DNA of 22,302 nucleotides from JBCDBH01 sp039184055 (GCA_039184055.1 JBCDBH010000051.1:1-22302), one strand, 5' to 3'. Counted from the stretch's first letter, positions 7,832 to 16,850 are shown. The notes: a model not told the origin generated them from the letters alone. Program-made: numbers and translations.

Positions 7832-9829
7832 ATGAATGATGCTTCCTTACGCCTCTTCGCCACGCTGCTGAGCGGCGCGCTGGTCGTCGTCGCGACGGCC
7901 GTAGCCGCGCCAGCCGTCGCTGCGCCGGCCGGCACCGCGCCGACGGGCGCCGCGCCGACGGACGCCGCGGTCACCATGCCGTGGCGTGACGCCGGTCTCA
8001 CCGCCGAGCAGGCTGCCGCTCATCTCCTCGATCGATTCGCCCACGGCGCGCGTCCCGGTGAGGTCGAAGCCGTTGCCGAGCTGGGGCCCGAAGCGTGGTT
8101 CACGGCTCAACTACGAGGTGTCGACGACCTCGACCTCGATCGTCGCCTGGCCGGTTTCGACGCCCTTTGGATGTCGACCGAAGAGCTTACTCAGGTCTAC
8201 CGTCGACCGGCGTTGATGCTCCGCGAGGCGCAAGAAGCCGGCGTGGTCACCGACGAAGAGCTCGGCGCCGTCTTGGCCGGTGAGTCCGACGTTCGCGACA
8301 TGGCCGGCAATCGTGAGCTTCGCCGATGGGCGCGGGAACAAGGCTACAAACCGCAACGCGAGCTCACCGGTCAGCTGATGACCGCCAAATTGATGCGCGC
8401 CGTCTACGGTGAAAACCAGGTGCGCGAAGTGCTCACCGACTTCTGGTTCAACCACTTCAACGTCTCGATCACCGACAACGAGGCGCGTCCCTACGTGCTC
8501 ACCTACGAGCGTGACGCCATCGCGCCGTTCGTGCTCGGCTCGTTTCGCGACATGCTCGAAGCCACCGCCAAACACCCGGCGATGTTGCTCTATCTCGACA
8601 ACATGCGCTCGGTGGCGCCCGAAGGCACCACGACCACTCTCGACTCTCGGCTCGCGGCGCTGCAGCGCAACAACCGCTTTGGCAGACGTGGTGGCCGGAG
8701 CGCCGATCGAGCCCGTTTCGGCCGCGATCGTGGCCGTATCGATGGTGATTCCCAGCGCAACGAACGACGCCCCACCGGTCTCAACGAGAATTACGCGCGT
8801 GAGCTGATGGAGCTCCACACCCTCGGGGTCGACGGGGGCTACGACCAAGAGGACGTCGTCGAGGTGGCGCGGGCCTTTACCGGCTGGGCGATGATCCCGC
8901 ACGAGGTAGCCGAACGGGGTGATATCGAACGCCGGCTCGAGCGCGCGCGGCGGTACCCGAGCGCTGGCTTCGTCGTCGAAGGTGATTTCGTCTTCCGTGC
9001 CGACGTGCACGACGCCGAGAAGAAGAACGTGCTCGGCACCAAGCTACCGGCCGGACGCGGTATCGAAGACGGTCTCCAGGTGCTCGACATCCTGGCCACC
9101 CATCCGTCCACCGCGCGCCATCTGGCGAGTAAATTGGCGGTGCGATTCGTCTCGGAAGAACCGTCGGCGGCTCTGGTCGATCGTCTCGCCGCCGTCTACC
9201 TCGATGCCGACGGTGAGATCGAGCCGGTGGTCCGCGCTCTGGTGGCGTCACCCGAGTTTTGGGCGTCGGCCACCCGGGGCGCCAAGATCAAATCGCCCTT
9301 CGAGCTCGCCGCGTCGGCGATGCGTGCGCTCGACGCCGAGCTCGGTGATCCTCGCCAGATCCTCGAGGCTATCCGGGACATGGGGCAGCCGCTCTACGCT
9401 TACCAGGCGCCGACTGGCTACCCGGACAAGGCCGCGCATTGGGTCAACACCGGGTCCTTGTTGGCGCGGATGAACTTCGGGCTCGCCCTGGCCGGTGGCA
9501 CGATCCAAGGCGTCACCGTCGACCTCGATGTCCTCACCGGGGGCCGCGAACCCGAATCGCTCGAAGACGCCCTCGAAACCTGGGTGCCGAGGCTGCTTCC
9601 CGAGCGTGACGCGGCCGCCACCGTCGATCGCCTCCTGCCGCTCGCCCTCGATCCGCAAATGGCGATCAAAGTCGCCAACGCCACCCCCGAACGCACCCGT
9701 GATCTCGAGCTCGAAGCGCTCTTGCCGGGCGAAGTGATCGTCGCCGAGCCCGACGTGCCGCTCACCCCGAGCGCCATTGCCCGCGTCGTCGGCTTGGTGA
9801 TCGGCTCCCCCGAGTTCCAGCGCCGCTGA
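7832..9829 (+). CDS. Secreted DUF1800 domain-containing protein
   Basis: This member of the DUF1800 family (PF08811) has 665 residues and an unknown biochemical role. An AAAGGAG element precedes the ATG at 7832. The N-terminus is a signal peptide (hydrophobic core LFATLLSGALVVVATAVA) followed by an Ala/Pro/Thr linker. Family hallmarks in order are LTAEQAAAHLLDRFAHG near the mature N-terminus, FWFNHFNVSI (about 206-215), GLNENYARELMELHTLGVDG from residue 316, VARAFTGW, HPSTARHLASKLAVRFV and VRALVASPEFW. An Arg/Gly/Asp-rich low-complexity insert (about 280-312) precedes the GLNENYARE block. Genes of this family are nearly always next to a DUF1501 gene, as here with a 30-nt gap, and the two proteins are presumed to act together in the periplasm or at the surface. 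Confidence 0.92.
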   Translation: MNDASLRLFATLLSGALVVVATAVAAPAVAAPAGTAPTGAAPTDAAVTMPWRDAGLTAEQAAAHLLDRFAHGARPGEVEAVAELGPEAWFTAQLRGVDDLDLDRRLAGFDALWMSTEELTQVYRRPALMLREAQEAGVVTDEELGAVLAGESDVRDMAGNRELRRWAREQGYKPQRELTGQLMTAKLMRAVYGENQVREVLTDFWFNHFNVSITDNEARPYVLTYERDAIAPFVLGSFRDMLEATAKHPAMLLYLDNMRSVAPEGTTTTLDSRLAALQRNNRFGRRGGRSADRARFGRDRGRIDGDSQRNERRPTGLNENYARELMELHTLGVDGGYDQEDVVEVARAFTGWAMIPHEVAERGDIERRLERARRYPSAGFVVEGDFVFRADVHDAEKKNVLGTKLPAGRGIEDGLQVLDILATHPSTARHLASKLAVRFVSEEPSAALVDRLAAVYLDADGEIEPVVRALVASPEFWASATRGAKIKSPFELAASAMRALDAELGDPRQILEAIRDMGQPLYAYQAPTGYPDKAAHWVNTGSLLARMNFGLALAGGTIQGVTVDLDVLTGGREPESLEDALETWVPRLLPERDAAATVDRLLPLALDPQMAIKVANATPERTRDLELEALLPGEVIVAEPDVPLTPSAIARVVGLVIGSPEFQRR

Positions 9830-9859
9830 TCAACAGATCCATCTTCGGAGAATGACACC

Positions 9860-11140
9860 ATGTTCGATCGTAGAGCTTTCCTCAAGAGCGGTGGCATCGC
9901 CCTTCTCACCCTCGGCGCCGGACCGACCTTTCTCGGTCGCGCCGCGCGTGCCGCCGCCGCCCCCGGCCCCTTCGGTCGGCGCAAAGTCCTGGTGACCATC
10001 TTTCAACGTGGCGCCATGGACGGTCTCGCCGCCGTCACCCCGCTCACCGCCGAAACGCTCAAAGGCGGCAGCCTCCAAGACCTGCGGCCCCGTCTCGCAA
10101 TGAGCGCCGCCAAGAGCGCCGGCGACCAACGTCTCCTCGATCTCGGGGTAGGTTACGGTCTCCACCCGTCGATGGCCGCCTTCGAGCCCTTGTGGCGTGA
10201 CAACGCCCTCGCCATCGTGCACGCGGCCGGCTCGCCCCACAGCACCCGCTCGCATTTCGACGCCCAGGACTACATGGAAAGCGGCACGCCGGGTCGCAAA
10301 GGCACCCCCGACGGCTGGCTCAATCGCGTCGTCGGCGAGCTCGGTCACGACACCACGCCGTTTCGCGCCGTCGCCATGACCCCGGCCATGCCGCGTTCTC
10401 TCTACGGTGACCACGCAGCGCTCGCGGTTACCGACCTCGAAGAATTCAAAGTCCAACCTCCCGGTCGTGGCGGCGCCCTCGCGCCGGTCGTCGGTCAAGG
10501 CTTCGAAGCGCTCTACGAGCAAACCTCCAACGACCTCCTCGGCGCCACCGCCCACGATACCTTCGAAGCCATGCACGCCCTCGAACGGCTCGACGTTTCG
10601 CGCTATCGACCGGCGGCGGGCGCCAACTACCCCCGAGGCCCGCTCGGCGACGCCCTCAAACAGATCGCCTTCCTGGTCAAATCCGAAGTGGGTCTCGAAG
10701 TCGCCTTCGCCGAATCCGGTGGCTGGGACACCCACGTCGCCCAGGGTGCCGGCCAAGGCAGCTTCGCGCGTCGCGCCGCCGACCTCAGCCGCGCCATCAC
10801 CGCCTTCTGGCACGACCTCGGCGTCCATCGCGACGACGTCGTCGTCATGACCATGACCGAATTCGGCCGCACCGTCCGCGAAAACGGCTCCGCTGGCACC
10901 GACCACGGTCACGGCTCCTGTCTCTTCGTGCTCGGTGGCGACGTCGACGGTGGCAAAGTCCACGGCGACTTCCCCGGCATCTCCCCCGACGTCCTCTTCG
11001 AGGGCCGCGACCTGCCCGTGACCACCGACTTCCGCGCCGTTTTCTCCGAAGTCGCCGGTCACCACCTGGGCATCACCGACGACCAAGCCATGTTCCCCGG
11101 CTGGGCCGGAGGTCGCTTGCCCCTGTTCCGAAAAGCGTAA
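9860..11140 (+). CDS. Tat-exported DUF1501 domain-containing protein
   Basis: This DUF1501 family protein (PF07394, sulfatase-like/alkaline-phosphatase-like fold) has 426 residues and no established reaction. It begins with a twin-arginine signal (DRRAFLKSGG, hydrophobic GIALLTLGAG, then an Ala-rich cleavage region near residue 35). This suggests export of a folded, possibly metal-bearing protein. Conserved blocks are VLVTIFQRGAMDGL near the mature N-terminus, GYGLHPSM, HAAGSPHSTRSHFDAQDYME, ESGGWDTHVAQG, MTMTEFGRTVRENGSAGTDH and GRDLPVTTDFRAVFSEV. These contain the His/Asp residues expected of the family. It lies 30 nt behind the DUF1800 gene, forming the usual pair, and is followed by a strong terminator. 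Codon use is almost purely C/G-ending, like the sigma factor gene further right. Confidence 0.93.
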   Translation: MFDRRAFLKSGGIALLTLGAGPTFLGRAARAAAAPGPFGRRKVLVTIFQRGAMDGLAAVTPLTAETLKGGSLQDLRPRLAMSAAKSAGDQRLLDLGVGYGLHPSMAAFEPLWRDNALAIVHAAGSPHSTRSHFDAQDYMESGTPGRKGTPDGWLNRVVGELGHDTTPFRAVAMTPAMPRSLYGDHAALAVTDLEEFKVQPPGRGGALAPVVGQGFEALYEQTSNDLLGATAHDTFEAMHALERLDVSRYRPAAGANYPRGPLGDALKQIAFLVKSEVGLEVAFAESGGWDTHVAQGAGQGSFARRAADLSRAITAFWHDLGVHRDDVVVMTMTEFGRTVRENGSAGTDHGHGSCLFVLGGDVDGGKVHGDFPGISPDVLFEGRDLPVTTDFRAVFSEVAGHHLGITDDQAMFPGWAGGRLPLFRKA

Positions 11141-11165
11141 TTGCGATGACGTGAATGAAGGCTGG

Positions 11166-11198
11166 CCCCGGTGGAGCAGGTCCACCGGGGTATTTTTT
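11166..11198 (+). terminator. Rho-independent terminator of the DUF1800-DUF1501 pair
   Basis: A perfect 10-bp stem (CCCCGGTGGA pairing with TCCACCGGGG) with a 5-nt loop is followed by TA and six T residues. It lies 25 nt past the DUF1501 stop. The convergent TIR-NB-ARC gene ends at 11222, just beyond it. Confidence 0.93.
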
Positions 11199-11221
11199 CG
11201 GCCTCTCAACAGCATCGGCAC

Positions 11222-14200
11222 TCAGTTTTCGCTCGTCATGTCGAGGACGTGGATCTGACCGAGTTTGTCGCCGAGCAGGACACTGCCTGGCGTGACGTGG
11301 TGAACGATGAGATCGGAGTCGAAATCGATCGCCGCGAGCGGTGCACCATCGAGCTCGTTGCGCAGCACGATGCGTCGTCGTTGTTCGATGGTGATCAGCT
11401 TGCCGTTGTCGACACCGGCGATCGTGAATTCGTCGGGTGCTTCGAATGACTGCAGGGGGATGAGGCCGTTGTCGGTCGAGCGATAGGTCTCGACCGGTTC
11501 GTCGTCGCGTCGTAGCCACACGAGACGACGATCGGGGCAGGCCTCGAGGATGTCGCCGCTTTCTTCGAGCTCGGAGAGTCGGTGTTCGGAGTCGATTTGC
11601 AACCGCTTGCCCTCGGTCGTGATGACCAGGAGTCGTCGTTGCCGGTCTTTGGTGGGAAAGGTCCGTAGCTCTTTCGGTTTGGCGCCGATCTCGACGCTCG
11701 TGATCGGGATGATGCCGTCGTCGCTGATCTCCCACAATCGCACCGTTTGGTCCATCGAAGCCGTGGCGATCCGACCGTCGATTTTGACCATGGCGATGAT
11801 GGACGCGATGTGACCAAGACCGCGATGAAGCTCCTGACCGTTCTCGAGGTTCCAGCGGCGGATCGTTCCGTCGAAGCCCGCGGTAAGCACGGTTGCGTCG
11901 TCCCAGAAGAGCGCTCGTTTGATCGGTGCAACGTGCCCTTCGAGCGTCTGGATCGCTTCGTCGTCGTCGAGACTCCACACCGTGGCGCGCGAGTCGATCG
12001 TCATCGCTATGGCGTAGCCACCGTCTTCGGAGACCTCGACGCTGCGCACCGGGCTGCGATGACCGGATAGACGATGAACCGTCGCTTCCGGACGTTCGTG
12101 GCTCGCAAGGTCGAGCTCGATGGTTTCGTCGTCGACCGGTCGCCAGACCACCGCTTCGACGGTGGTGCCCGTCGTGCTGAGCACGGTGAAGTTGCCGTGC
12201 TCGTCGATCTGGACGATCTTGCCTCCAGACGTGGTGACCCAAAGCTGATGCGCCTGATCATCGTCGGTCTCGAGCCGGCGGAGCTCGTCCGGAGCGTCAC
12301 CGATATTGATGCCCGTGATCGGGGTGAACCCCTGGTCGGTGACGTCCCACAACCGCACCGTTTTGTCCACGGATGCGGTCGCGATGCGGTGTGTACCGAG
12401 CCGGGTCAGAGCGGTGATCGATGCGAGGTGCCCGAGTCCGCGGTGGGTTTCGTGTCCATCGTCGAGCGCCCAACGACGAATCGTGCCGTCGAAACCCGCG
12501 GTGAGGATGGTCGAGTCATCCCAGAACAGGGCTCGGTTGACGGGTCCGACATGCCCTTCGAGGACGTGAATCGACTCGCCGTGCTCGAGATCCCAGAGGA
12601 TGGCGCGTGAGTCGACGGCCATGGAGATGGCGCGGCTGCCGTCCGCCGAGACCTCGATGGCGCGAATGGCGCCACGATGACCGTGTAGACGATGAACCGT
12701 TCGTCCGGTTTGGCGTTCGATCACCACGATCGATCCGTCGCGAGCCCCCGAGATCACGTGGCCGCGCGATCCGGGGACGAAGCGAACCGCGGAGACACTC
12801 TCGATATGACTGCGTTCGACGGTGTTGGTCGGTGGTGAAGCGAGATCCCACACCTGCACCAAGCCGGTTTGGTTCAACGTTACGAGTCGATTGCCGTCGG
12901 GAAGGTGGGTGCTTTCTTTGAAGTCGCTCAAACCAGTGAGACGGTTCTGTACGGTGAGATCGTCCGGGGACACGATGAGGAGATCGAAATTCTCGCTGTG
13001 CATCCAGCTGCTTTCCGAGATCACCGTCAGCTGGTTGTCATGGATGGTCATGTCGACCACGGCGCCCGGCAGCTGAAGCGTGGCGATCTCGGTCGTCGAC
13101 TCGCGGTCCCACAGTCGGATCGAGCCTTCCTCCGAGGCGGAAATCAGCCGGCCTTCGACGCTCAGGAGTGAAACGACCGTGTCGGTGTGACCCACATAGT
13201 CCCGGATCTGCTCACCCGAGCTGAGATCGAAGAGCGCGAACCGATTGTCGTTCAGGGTCCATATCGCGTGTTCGTCATCGACGCGATGAAATGAGTTTTT
13301 GGGCTGGCCGCTGAGCGGTGATCGATAAAGCTCGTTGCCGGTACGGAGATCGAAGCAGATCACCATCTCTTTGGTGCGGCTGAAAACGAGAATGAAGTCG
13401 TTTTCGAGAATCTCGAGATGATCGATTTTGGGAGGCTTGGCCTGATCTTGGGAGGCTCCGTTTGTCGTCTCGAGAAACGAACCGGCGTCGAATTGGACAA
13501 GCTCGTAGCCGAACGAGGTGTTCCACAGCACGAATCGGCTGGTGACCTGACTCGATGGCTGTTGACGCTCCTGGAACGGATCCATGTAGGCGCCGGTGCA
13601 TACCGTCAGGAGTCGGAATGGATCGATCGTCCAAGCGTGATCGATTCGGTAGCCGCCGAATCCCCGTGGTTTCGAGGTCGTCGCGAGTTTCTCGTCCGTG
13701 ACGAGATCGAAGAAAAACAAATAGCTCGCTCCACCGTGTTCCTCAGTGGGTCGGGTCTCGTCTTCGGTGGGGTCGAGCTGTGTGCCCTTACTGATGTAGC
13801 ACACGAATACGACGGGCGACAGACGTCGAATCTGGGCTCGCCAATCGGTGACGCGCTTGTTGAGCGACTCGTTGTCATAGCCTTTGTCGGGTTTCCGAGC
13901 TCCCTCTTTGGGCGGGTTGTAGCTCCACTTGCGTTTGTGGCGCTCGGTGCCGGTGGTGAGATCGAAGACTCGCGTCGCGCCGTCGATGGTCGAGTGCGAG
14001 AGCGCGAGGGAGTCAGTCAGAAGCTCGAGCGCGGTGACCTCGGCGGTGTGGTCATGGAGCTCGAATTGACGCGAGCCGGTCGACAAGCTCCAGAGCTGGA
14101 CCTCACCCTCTTTGGTCGCGGTGAGGATTCGATCGTCGTCGACGACCAGGAAGCGAATGAGCTTCGATTCGGGATGGGTGAGCCGTCGGACCTCGTCGCT

Positions 14201-16081
14201 CGGCGACGTCAGCGATGCAAACGTCGGTAGCACGATGGACCGCGAGTGTGGCCGGATCGGGTCGATCAGCGTCTTCAAGCGACCTTCGCGAGGCAATCGA
14301 CCAACCAGCTGAGCGCCGAGCTGCGCGGGATCACGGGCCAGCGTGGCGGCGGCGCGGTCGAGGGCGACGGCAACGAGGGCGAGCTCGGGGTCGTCTTCGG
14401 CGACCCGGTAATCGTCGATCACGGGTAGTGGGCCGGTGACCGCGAGCTTCTTTTCGAGCCATGCGTAGTCGAGAAGAAGCGATTCGATGCGATCGACATA
14501 GCCATCGTCGCCCGTTCCCGAACGCTCCATGTGGTAGATGAGCCACCGATGGAAATAGGTGTCCTCGGGGTCGATCTCATGAAACGCACCGTGGCATGCA
14601 CGATCGTAGGCGCGTACCCAGGCGGCGTGCGTACGCGCACGGTCCGCTCGGTCACGTCGATTGTTCAGGTAGAAGCGAATGACGTCGTGGAGACGGATCA
14701 CCGCGCGTCCCAAATCGGCTTCGAGGATGAGCGAGAGATCGGCGAGATCTTGCGTCAGCCGGTCCGTGTCGTAGAACTCGAACGAGGCGGTGGCTCGCCA
14801 CAGCTTGTTGACCGTGTCGAGCGGGATATCGATGTCTTCCGGGAAGATCGACAGCTCGACGAAGCGTTCGCGATCGCCCTCGGAGAGTAGCTCGAGACTC
14901 ACCTCGATCGTGCGGGACACGGCATCGTTGCGCGATTGGGATCGAGTCTCGTCGAAGGCGTCGAGACCGCGCCTCTTGAGTGAGCCTTCCACCAGAGAGA
15001 GCGCGTCGGTCAATTTGCGCCGCCGATTCACCTGTCGACGCAGCTGACTGTTGACCAGGCGGAGAAGGAGAGGCCAGCGGCGCAACTGGTCGTTGGCCAG
15101 AGTCTCGATCCGCGACCGGTGGGTGGTGATCGCCTCCGGGTCGAGGTCGGCGGTGAGCACCTCGAAGGCCTCGTTGGGAGCGAGCTTGTCGATCAACACC
15201 AGATGGGCCGAATCGGGCAGGGTACGGGTGTCCCGAGTGGTGATCAGACGAGCGCAGTTGCGACCCCCCATCAAGAACGGCGCGAGATGACGTCGATGCC
15301 ACACATCGTCGATCACCAAGAGCAGATGACGGTCACCGAGCACCTCGGCGAGCCGGTTGCTCGCGGCGGCTTGGGTTTCGAATCCCGGGCGCTCGCCGGT
15401 CAGGCTCTCGATCAAATCGACGATCAGGCTGCGTAGATTCTGTGGGCTTTCGCCGAGCTCGACGCGGATGATGCCGTCTTGAAAGGCATCCTGAATGTCC
15501 TCGTCGTGACAGAGGGCGATCGACAATACGGTCTTGCCGTACCCCCCGGCGCCGCGTAGCGCCACCGTCGTCGTGATCGGGTCACCGCGATGATCGATCA
15601 ATGCGGATTTGATCCGGTTGAGCTTTGTCGGGCGTTCGACATAGCCATCCGGAAGATCGCCGACCATGAACGGCACCCGGACCGTCTTGCTGGGATGTTC
15701 GAGCTCGCGGATCAGTCGATCTCGTTGCTCCTCATACGAGTAATCGTAGATGTGGCGGGCGCGCAGTCGACGTGGTGCGCGTGACAAATCGAGGCTGGAA
15801 GCCATGAGCACCGGATGGACATTCACCCCGAGCGCGCGTGCCCGGCGCCATTCGCGGAGGGTCTCCTTCGAGGTCAGCGCGGCGGGTGTGAGGATCAAGA
15901 CCAGATGATTGACCACCTGGAGTGCTTCTTCGATCTGATTCCACCAGCCTCGGTCGGCTTGAAGGCTCACGACATCGCGGAAGATGGCAAACCCGTGGTC
16001 CTGCAGGAAAGCTTCGACCTCACGGCTCGCTTCGAAGCCGTCGGAACGCGCATACGAGATGAAGATCTCGGGAGTCGACAT
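11222..16081 (-). CDS. TIR-NB-ARC-helical-WD40 protein (bacterial APAF-1/NLR-like)
   Basis: This large STAND ATPase of 1,619 residues carries a TIR effector. The TIR domain (about 4-130) has FISYARSDG, an RDVVSL strand, GWWNQIEEAL and LREWRRA, whose E77 fits the catalytic Glu of NAD-cleaving TIRs. NB-ARC (about 145-470) shows P-loop GAGGYGKT (K183), Walker B LLLVIDDVW (D258/D259), sensor LITTRDTR (R283), a RWPLLLRL GLPL-type block, winged helix SIFPEDIDIP and an MHD-like LHD (464-466). A helical region (about 500-600; YAWLEKKLAVTG, DDYRVAEDDPEL, DPAQLGAQLVGRL) matches the APAF-1 helical domain of prokaryotic NB-ARC/WD40 proteins. From about 640 to the end are WD40 blades, probably two propellers. 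By analogy, ligand sensing by the propellers would relieve autoinhibition and assemble TIRs for NAD+ cleavage. It lies 3 nt after the 209-aa gene with no strong RBS of its own, implying coupled translation. Confidence 0.93.
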   Translation of the reverse strand: MSTPEIFISYARSDGFEASREVEAFLQDHGFAIFRDVVSLQADRGWWNQIEEALQVVNHLVLILTPAALTSKETLREWRRARALGVNVHPVLMASSLDLSRAPRRLRARHIYDYSYEEQRDRLIRELEHPSKTVRVPFMVGDLPDGYVERPTKLNRIKSALIDHRGDPITTTVALRGAGGYGKTVLSIALCHDEDIQDAFQDGIIRVELGESPQNLRSLIVDLIESLTGERPGFETQAAASNRLAEVLGDRHLLLVIDDVWHRRHLAPFLMGGRNCARLITTRDTRTLPDSAHLVLIDKLAPNEAFEVLTADLDPEAITTHRSRIETLANDQLRRWPLLLRLVNSQLRRQVNRRRKLTDALSLVEGSLKRRGLDAFDETRSQSRNDAVSRTIEVSLELLSEGDRERFVELSIFPEDIDIPLDTVNKLWRATASFEFYDTDRLTQDLADLSLILEADLGRAVIRLHDVIRFYLNNRRDRADRARTHAAWVRAYDRACHGAFHEIDPEDTYFHRWLIYHMERSGTGDDGYVDRIESLLLDYAWLEKKLAVTGPLPVIDDYRVAEDDPELALVAVALDRAAATLARDPAQLGAQLVGRLPREGRLKTLIDPIRPHSRSIVLPTFASLTSPSDEVRRLTHPESKLIRFLVVDDDRILTATKEGEVQLWSLSTGSRQFELHDHTAEVTALELLTDSLALSHSTIDGATRVFDLTTGTERHKRKWSYNPPKEGARKPDKGYDNESLNKRVTDWRAQIRRLSPVVFVCYISKGTQLDPTEDETRPTEEHGGASYLFFFDLVTDEKLATTSKPRGFGGYRIDHAWTIDPFRLLTVCTGAYMDPFQERQQPSSQVTSRFVLWNTSFGYELVQFDAGSFLETTNGASQDQAKPPKIDHLEILENDFILVFSRTKEMVICFDLRTGNELYRSPLSGQPKNSFHRVDDEHAIWTLNDNRFALFDLSSGEQIRDYVGHTDTVVSLLSVEGRLISASEEGSIRLWDRESTTEIATLQLPGAVVDMTIHDNQLTVISESSWMHSENFDLLIVSPDDLTVQNRLTGLSDFKESTHLPDGNRLVTLNQTGLVQVWDLASPPTNTVERSHIESVSAVRFVPGSRGHVISGARDGSIVVIERQTGRTVHRLHGHRGAIRAIEVSADGSRAISMAVDSRAILWDLEHGESIHVLEGHVGPVNRALFWDDSTILTAGFDGTIRRWALDDGHETHRGLGHLASITALTRLGTHRIATASVDKTVRLWDVTDQGFTPITGINIGDAPDELRRLETDDDQAHQLWVTTSGGKIVQIDEHGNFTVLSTTGTTVEAVVWRPVDDETIELDLASHERPEATVHRLSGHRSPVRSVEVSEDGGYAIAMTIDSRATVWSLDDDEAIQTLEGHVAPIKRALFWDDATVLTAGFDGTIRRWNLENGQELHRGLGHIASIIAMVKIDGRIATASMDQTVRLWEISDDGIIPITSVEIGAKPKELRTFPTKDRQRRLLVITTEGKRLQIDSEHRLSELEESGDILEACPDRRLVWLRRDDEPVETYRSTDNGLIPLQSFEAPDEFTIAGVDNGKLITIEQRRRIVLRNELDGAPLAAIDFDSDLIVHHVTPGSVLLGDKLGQIHVLDMTSEN
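11469..12704 (-). repeat. Internal 206-codon tandem duplication in the WD40 region
   Basis: Two units of about 618 bp (12087-12704 and 11469-12086) encode parallel blade sets. Paired motifs are VHRLHGHRGAIRAIEVS / VHRLSGHRSPVRSVEVS, EGHVGPVNRALFWDD / EGHVAPIKRALFWDD, TAGFDGTIRRW in both, and RIATASVDKTVRLW / RIATASMDQTVRLW. The DNA is also visibly similar (for example TAGACGATGAACCGT near 12065 and 12683), with a register of 618 bp. Similarity weakens towards the C-terminal end of the second unit. Confidence 0.85.
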
Positions 16082-16084
16082 CGA

Positions 16085-16714
16085 TCAGCTCAGAGGGACA
16101 CGGATACGCGCGGGAAGATCGGCGGCCATGGGCTCGTCATCGGACATCTCGATCATGCCCGTTGGTTGAATCACCATATTGCTGAAAAAGAGCGCGTCGG
16201 CGTACCAGATCAAACACGTACAGAAAAAGCGTCCGTCTTCGGTGATGTGGATCAGGGTCGCGGGTTGGAGCAGCGATTGAATGATCTTCTTGCGATCTTC
16301 GATGATGTCTTGCGTCAAGAACGGGTCGTCGAGGTTTTCGAAAATGTAGAAAGCGCCCTCTTTGCCGTGGACGAAGAAGCAAAAGAACTTGAGGTAGCTC
16401 AGGGCATTGCTTTCTTCGAGCTTGATCGGTGCCTTGGCGTTGACCTCATGGATCGGGGGTGATGTGCCATTGAGCCGAAAGAGCTGATCCTCGAGCGTGA
16501 GGTAGTAGACGATCAGCTGCTCGTTTGTCCAGGTTTCGTCGTAGATCGCGAGCAGATCGACATTGTCGTAAAACGGCAGCGGCGTACGCTTCACCACGGT
16601 CGAATCATCGTGAAGCTCGTGGGTATCGTCGATCGGCGTGACCTGCTCCATGAGGTCGCGTCGCGCGTCGCCTTCGACGGGAGTCCAACCGGGAGTCGGG
16701 AACAAAAGTCGCAT
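16085..16714 (-). CDS. Unrecognised 209-aa protein, operon partner of the TIR-NB-ARC protein
   Basis: I do not recognise this family. The protein is 209 residues with no signal peptide or clear membrane segment and looks like a folded cytosolic domain. The core region (about 45-185) includes LPFYDNVDLLAIYDETWTNE, YYLTLEDQLFRLNG, SNALSYLKFFCFFVHGKEGA with an aromatic/Cys-rich strand, IFENLDDPFL, an Arg/Lys helix (DRKKIIQSLL) and LIHITEDGRFFCTCLIWYADALFF. The alternation suggests an alpha/beta domain with central hydrophobic strands. Its stop (TGA) is separated from the next ATG by three bases, so the two products are probably made in fixed ratio and may interact. A GGAG about 12 nt before the ATG at 16714 is a possible RBS; the Met at residue 22 is an alternative start. 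A role as sensor, regulator or second effector of the TIR protein is only inference from the pairing. Confidence 0.8.
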   Translation of the reverse strand: MRLLFPTPGWTPVEGDARRDLMEQVTPIDDTHELHDDSTVVKRTPLPFYDNVDLLAIYDETWTNEQLIVYYLTLEDQLFRLNGTSPPIHEVNAKAPIKLEESNALSYLKFFCFFVHGKEGAFYIFENLDDPFLTQDIIEDRKKIIQSLLQPATLIHITEDGRFFCTCLIWYADALFFSNMVIQPTGMIEMSDDEPMAADLPARIRVPLS

Positions 16715-16850
16715 GATGGCTCACTCCAGGGAGTCGGGCGAGTAGGGGTATTGCATGAACCGAGGAGACCCTAACAGTCGGGTGGCGAGGCGGCAATTTA
16801 TCCCGATGAACGCCCGCTGATTGGTTCGGTGCTTCGAATTCGAACCTGGG

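Noticed and set aside
9830..11221. Long minus-strand open frame (463 codons) opposite the DUF1501 gene
   Set aside because: Antisense shadow of a strongly biased gene. It crosses the terminator at 11166-11198, and its translation is low-complexity Gly/Val/Glu with no family motif.
11073..12242. Open frame of 389 codons in another frame of the WD40 region
   Set aside because: Arg/His-rich translation typical of a shifted frame; it overlaps well-conserved WD40 coding sequence and the preceding terminator.
13418..14230. Plus-strand open frame of 270 codons inside the TIR-NB-ARC gene
   Set aside because: Antisense to conserved WD40/helical coding sequence, no RBS, no domain.
15815..16462. Plus-strand open frame of 215 codons spanning the junction of the 209-aa gene and the TIR gene
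   Set aside because: It crosses two minus-strand genes whose stop/start arrangement and TIR motifs support the other strand.
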